Assembly: GCA_937915475.1 (NCBI GenBank)
Contig: CALGIR010000111.1
Coordinates: 1-6,773 of the forward strand
Length of the DNA: 6,773 nt
Source of the DNA: an uncultured Bacteroidales bacterium
GTDB lineage: Bacteria; Bacteroidota; Bacteroidia; Bacteroidales; Tenuifilaceae
Direction of reading: 5' to 3'
Shown: in pieces, positions 5,725 to 6,773 of the stretch
How positions within the stretch are numbered: the first letter of the stretch is position 1
How the letters are laid out: each line of letters begins with the position of its first letter
Program-made: the position numbers and the translations under genes
The notes under the pieces: generated by a model
Told to the model about the DNA's origin: nothing
The model's database searches: none
Seen by the model: only the letters and a program-made list of their open reading frames with translations

Positions 5725-5732
5725 CAAATTTA
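5725..5732 (-). promoter_or_regulatory. -7 promoter element upstream of the barrel protein gene
   Basis: On the minus strand TAAATTTG is a perfect TAnnTTTG match 34 nt before the start codon, giving a predicted leader of about 28 nt. No TTG lies 17-23 bp upstream, so the -33 element is missing or degenerate. Confidence 0.4.
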
Positions 5733-5867
5733 AGGTAATATTGGATTTGGTGTTGCTCTGTTAATAACAAAACTTGCGCTATTCATCAAAAAAACACAAC
5801 ACCTCCAACAACATTTGCTTCAAGCATACATATGTTTACGTAAAGATTATAGAAAGTCTTTAATACT

Positions 5868-5892
5868 AAAAAAACAAACTCCCTTTGGAAGT
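5868..5892 (-). terminator. Possible small intrinsic terminator in the gap before fabD
   Basis: On the minus strand ACTTCC pairs with GGGAGT (6 bp including one G-T wobble) around a 3-nt AAA loop, and TTGTTTTTTT follows directly. The shape is that of a short terminator, but no known gene on this strand ends here and no matching promoter was found upstream, so it may be chance. Confidence 0.28.
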
Positions 5893-6047
5893 ACATCTAA
5901 ATCTTTGACTATTTTTTTACATAAAACTTCAAATTCAAGAAACTGTTTGTAGCATTTTTGGTTATATTAACAGCACTGTACTTACGGCATTTATCTAATT
6001 AGAAGCACAGTATTTATTAACCCTGCACTTTTATAAAACAGTAACAA

Positions 6048-6077
6048 TTGCTGATTGAAGCAAAAAAGCTAATTTTG
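6048..6077 (+). promoter_or_regulatory. Predicted Bacteroidota promoter of fabD
   Basis: TTG (6048-6050), a 19-bp spacer and TAATTTTG (6070-6077) match the Bacteroidota consensus perfectly. Transcription should start near 6084, leaving a leader of about 65 nt. This is the best promoter match in the window. Confidence 0.6.
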
Positions 6078-6148
6078 CCAAGCGTGTCAGAATACATTCC
6101 TGATTATAAGAAAAATCTTATTGGAGAACTAACTAAAAAACAAGCAAT

Positions 6149-6773
6149 ATGAAAGCATTTGTTTTCCCTGGGCAAGGAGCCCAATATGTTGGCATGGGAA
6201 AGGATCTTTACGACAACTCCCTAATTGCTAAAGAACTCTTTGAGAAAGCCAACGGAATTGTTGGTTTTAGAATAACCGACATAATGTTCTCTGGAACAGA
6301 TGAGGATTTACGTCAAACAAAAGTAACCCAGCCAGCAATTTTCCTTCACTCTGTTATCCTATCAAAAGTGTTGGGAGATAAGTTTAAACCCGAAATGGTT
6401 GCAGGTCACTCTTTAGGCGAGTTTTCAGCGCTAGTTGCCAATGGAGTACTATCATTTGAAAACGGGCTTTCACTAGTTTTAAAAAGGGCAATGGCGATGC
6501 AAAAAGCCTGCGAACTCGAATCATCAACCATGGCAGCTATCATTGGATTAGAGGATGAGGTTGTGGAAAAGATTTGCGCCGAAATACCCGAGATTGTTGT
6601 TCCTGCCAACTATAACAGCCCTGGTCAACTGGTAATCTCTGGGAGTATGAAAGGCATTGAGATTGCATGTGAAAAGCTTAAGGAAGCTGGTGCAAAAAGA
6701 GCGCTTCCGCTAAAAGTGGGAGGTGCTTTCCATAGCCCACTAATGGATCCGGCAAAAATTGAACTCGCACAAG
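6149..6773 (+). CDS. fabD: Malonyl-CoA:ACP transacylase FabD, 3' truncated by the window
   Basis: FabD moves the malonyl group from CoA to acyl carrier protein to supply elongation in type II fatty acid synthesis, in the cytosol. The first 208 residues of roughly 290-310 are present; the frame is open at the right edge. Visible motifs are PGQGAQ at 7-12 (oxyanion glutamine), the nucleophile elbow GHSLGE at 86-91 with Ser88, Arg113 in the LKRAMAMQ helix (binds the malonyl carboxylate), NYNSPGQLVISG at 154-165, and GAFHSP at 192-197 with catalytic His195. The ferredoxin-like insert domain (about 125-190) looks intact. The ATG at 6149 is supported by an in-frame TAA at 6134 and by the family's usual N terminus. 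A short A-rich leader replaces a Shine-Dalgarno sequence. It is transcribed away from the mqn cluster from its own promoter. Confidence 0.96.
   Translation, partial: MKAFVFPGQGAQYVGMGKDLYDNSLIAKELFEKANGIVGFRITDIMFSGTDEDLRQTKVTQPAIFLHSVILSKVLGDKFKPEMVAGHSLGEFSALVANGVLSFENGLSLVLKRAMAMQKACELESSTMAAIIGLEDEVVEKICAEIPEIVVPANYNSPGQLVISGSMKGIEIACEKLKEAGAKRALPLKVGGAFHSPLMDPAKIELAQ

Larger units (their letters stand above)
5692..6148. other. 457-bp divergent intergenic region between the barrel gene and fabD
   Basis: Apart from promoter matches near both ends, the region holds a perfect 10-bp palindrome TTTACGTAAA (5835-5844) and a small minus-strand hairpin with a T tract (5868-5892). I see no protein-like reading frame and no tRNA. 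The length is more than two promoters need, so an untested small RNA or binding region is possible. Confidence 0.5.

Noticed and set aside
6406..6609. Minus-strand serine-rich frame within fabD
   Set aside because: It is antisense to the FabD catalytic region, and its composition follows from the fabD codons.
1..6773. Mobile element, phage, CRISPR or defence system
   Set aside because: I saw no transposase, integrase, terminal repeats, spaced repeats or known defence domains; the confidently identified genes are core metabolism, stress or envelope genes.

Overview
The window looks like chromosomal DNA from a member of the Bacteroidota, probably near Bacteroidales/Marinilabiliales (the order is a guess). 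Support comes from the proteins (PorT-like outer membrane barrel, Bacteroidota-style FabD, YqgE beside a class IV aminotransferase), from the lack of Shine-Dalgarno sequences with A-rich leaders instead, and from repeated matches to the Bacteroidota promoter (TTG, 17-23 bp, TAnnTTTG). I see no insertion sequence, CRISPR array, tRNA or rRNA. The content is housekeeping metabolism rather than an accessory island, and I did not find a convincing new multi-gene system.

Layout. Left edge: the 3' two thirds of a PLP class IV aminotransferase/aminodeoxychorismate-lyase-like gene (+), whose end overlaps by 28 bp the end of convergent yqgE (-). After a 333-bp gap come two complete superoxide dismutases facing each other: an Fe-type enzyme on + (1489-2064) and a Mn-type enzyme on - (2302-2904). 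The 237 bp between their stops hold one hairpin terminator for each direction. Behind the Mn-type gene is a possible 65-residue orphan protein (-). Next is a leftward cluster: a secreted outer-membrane beta-barrel protein (5691-4990), then mqnB (futalosine hydrolase) and mqnD (dihydroxynaphthoate synthase), the last two overlapping by ATGA. A 457-bp mostly empty region separates this from a divergent, right-truncated fabD (malonyl-CoA:ACP transacylase, +).

How the genes relate. MqnB and MqnD act in the futalosine route to menaquinone, so this organism probably makes its respiratory quinone this way; the partner genes mqnA, mqnC and mqnE are not in the window. The two SODs remove superoxide, a by-product of respiration, and their active-site residues predict different metals, so the cell may switch enzyme as iron or manganese supply changes. 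FabD loads malonate for fatty acid synthesis. The most interesting points are the Fe/Mn SOD pair with contrasting metal-determining residues, a perfect 8-bp inverted repeat just upstream of the Mn-type gene where a promoter or operator would be expected, and a two-turn direct repeat over the Fe-type promoter.
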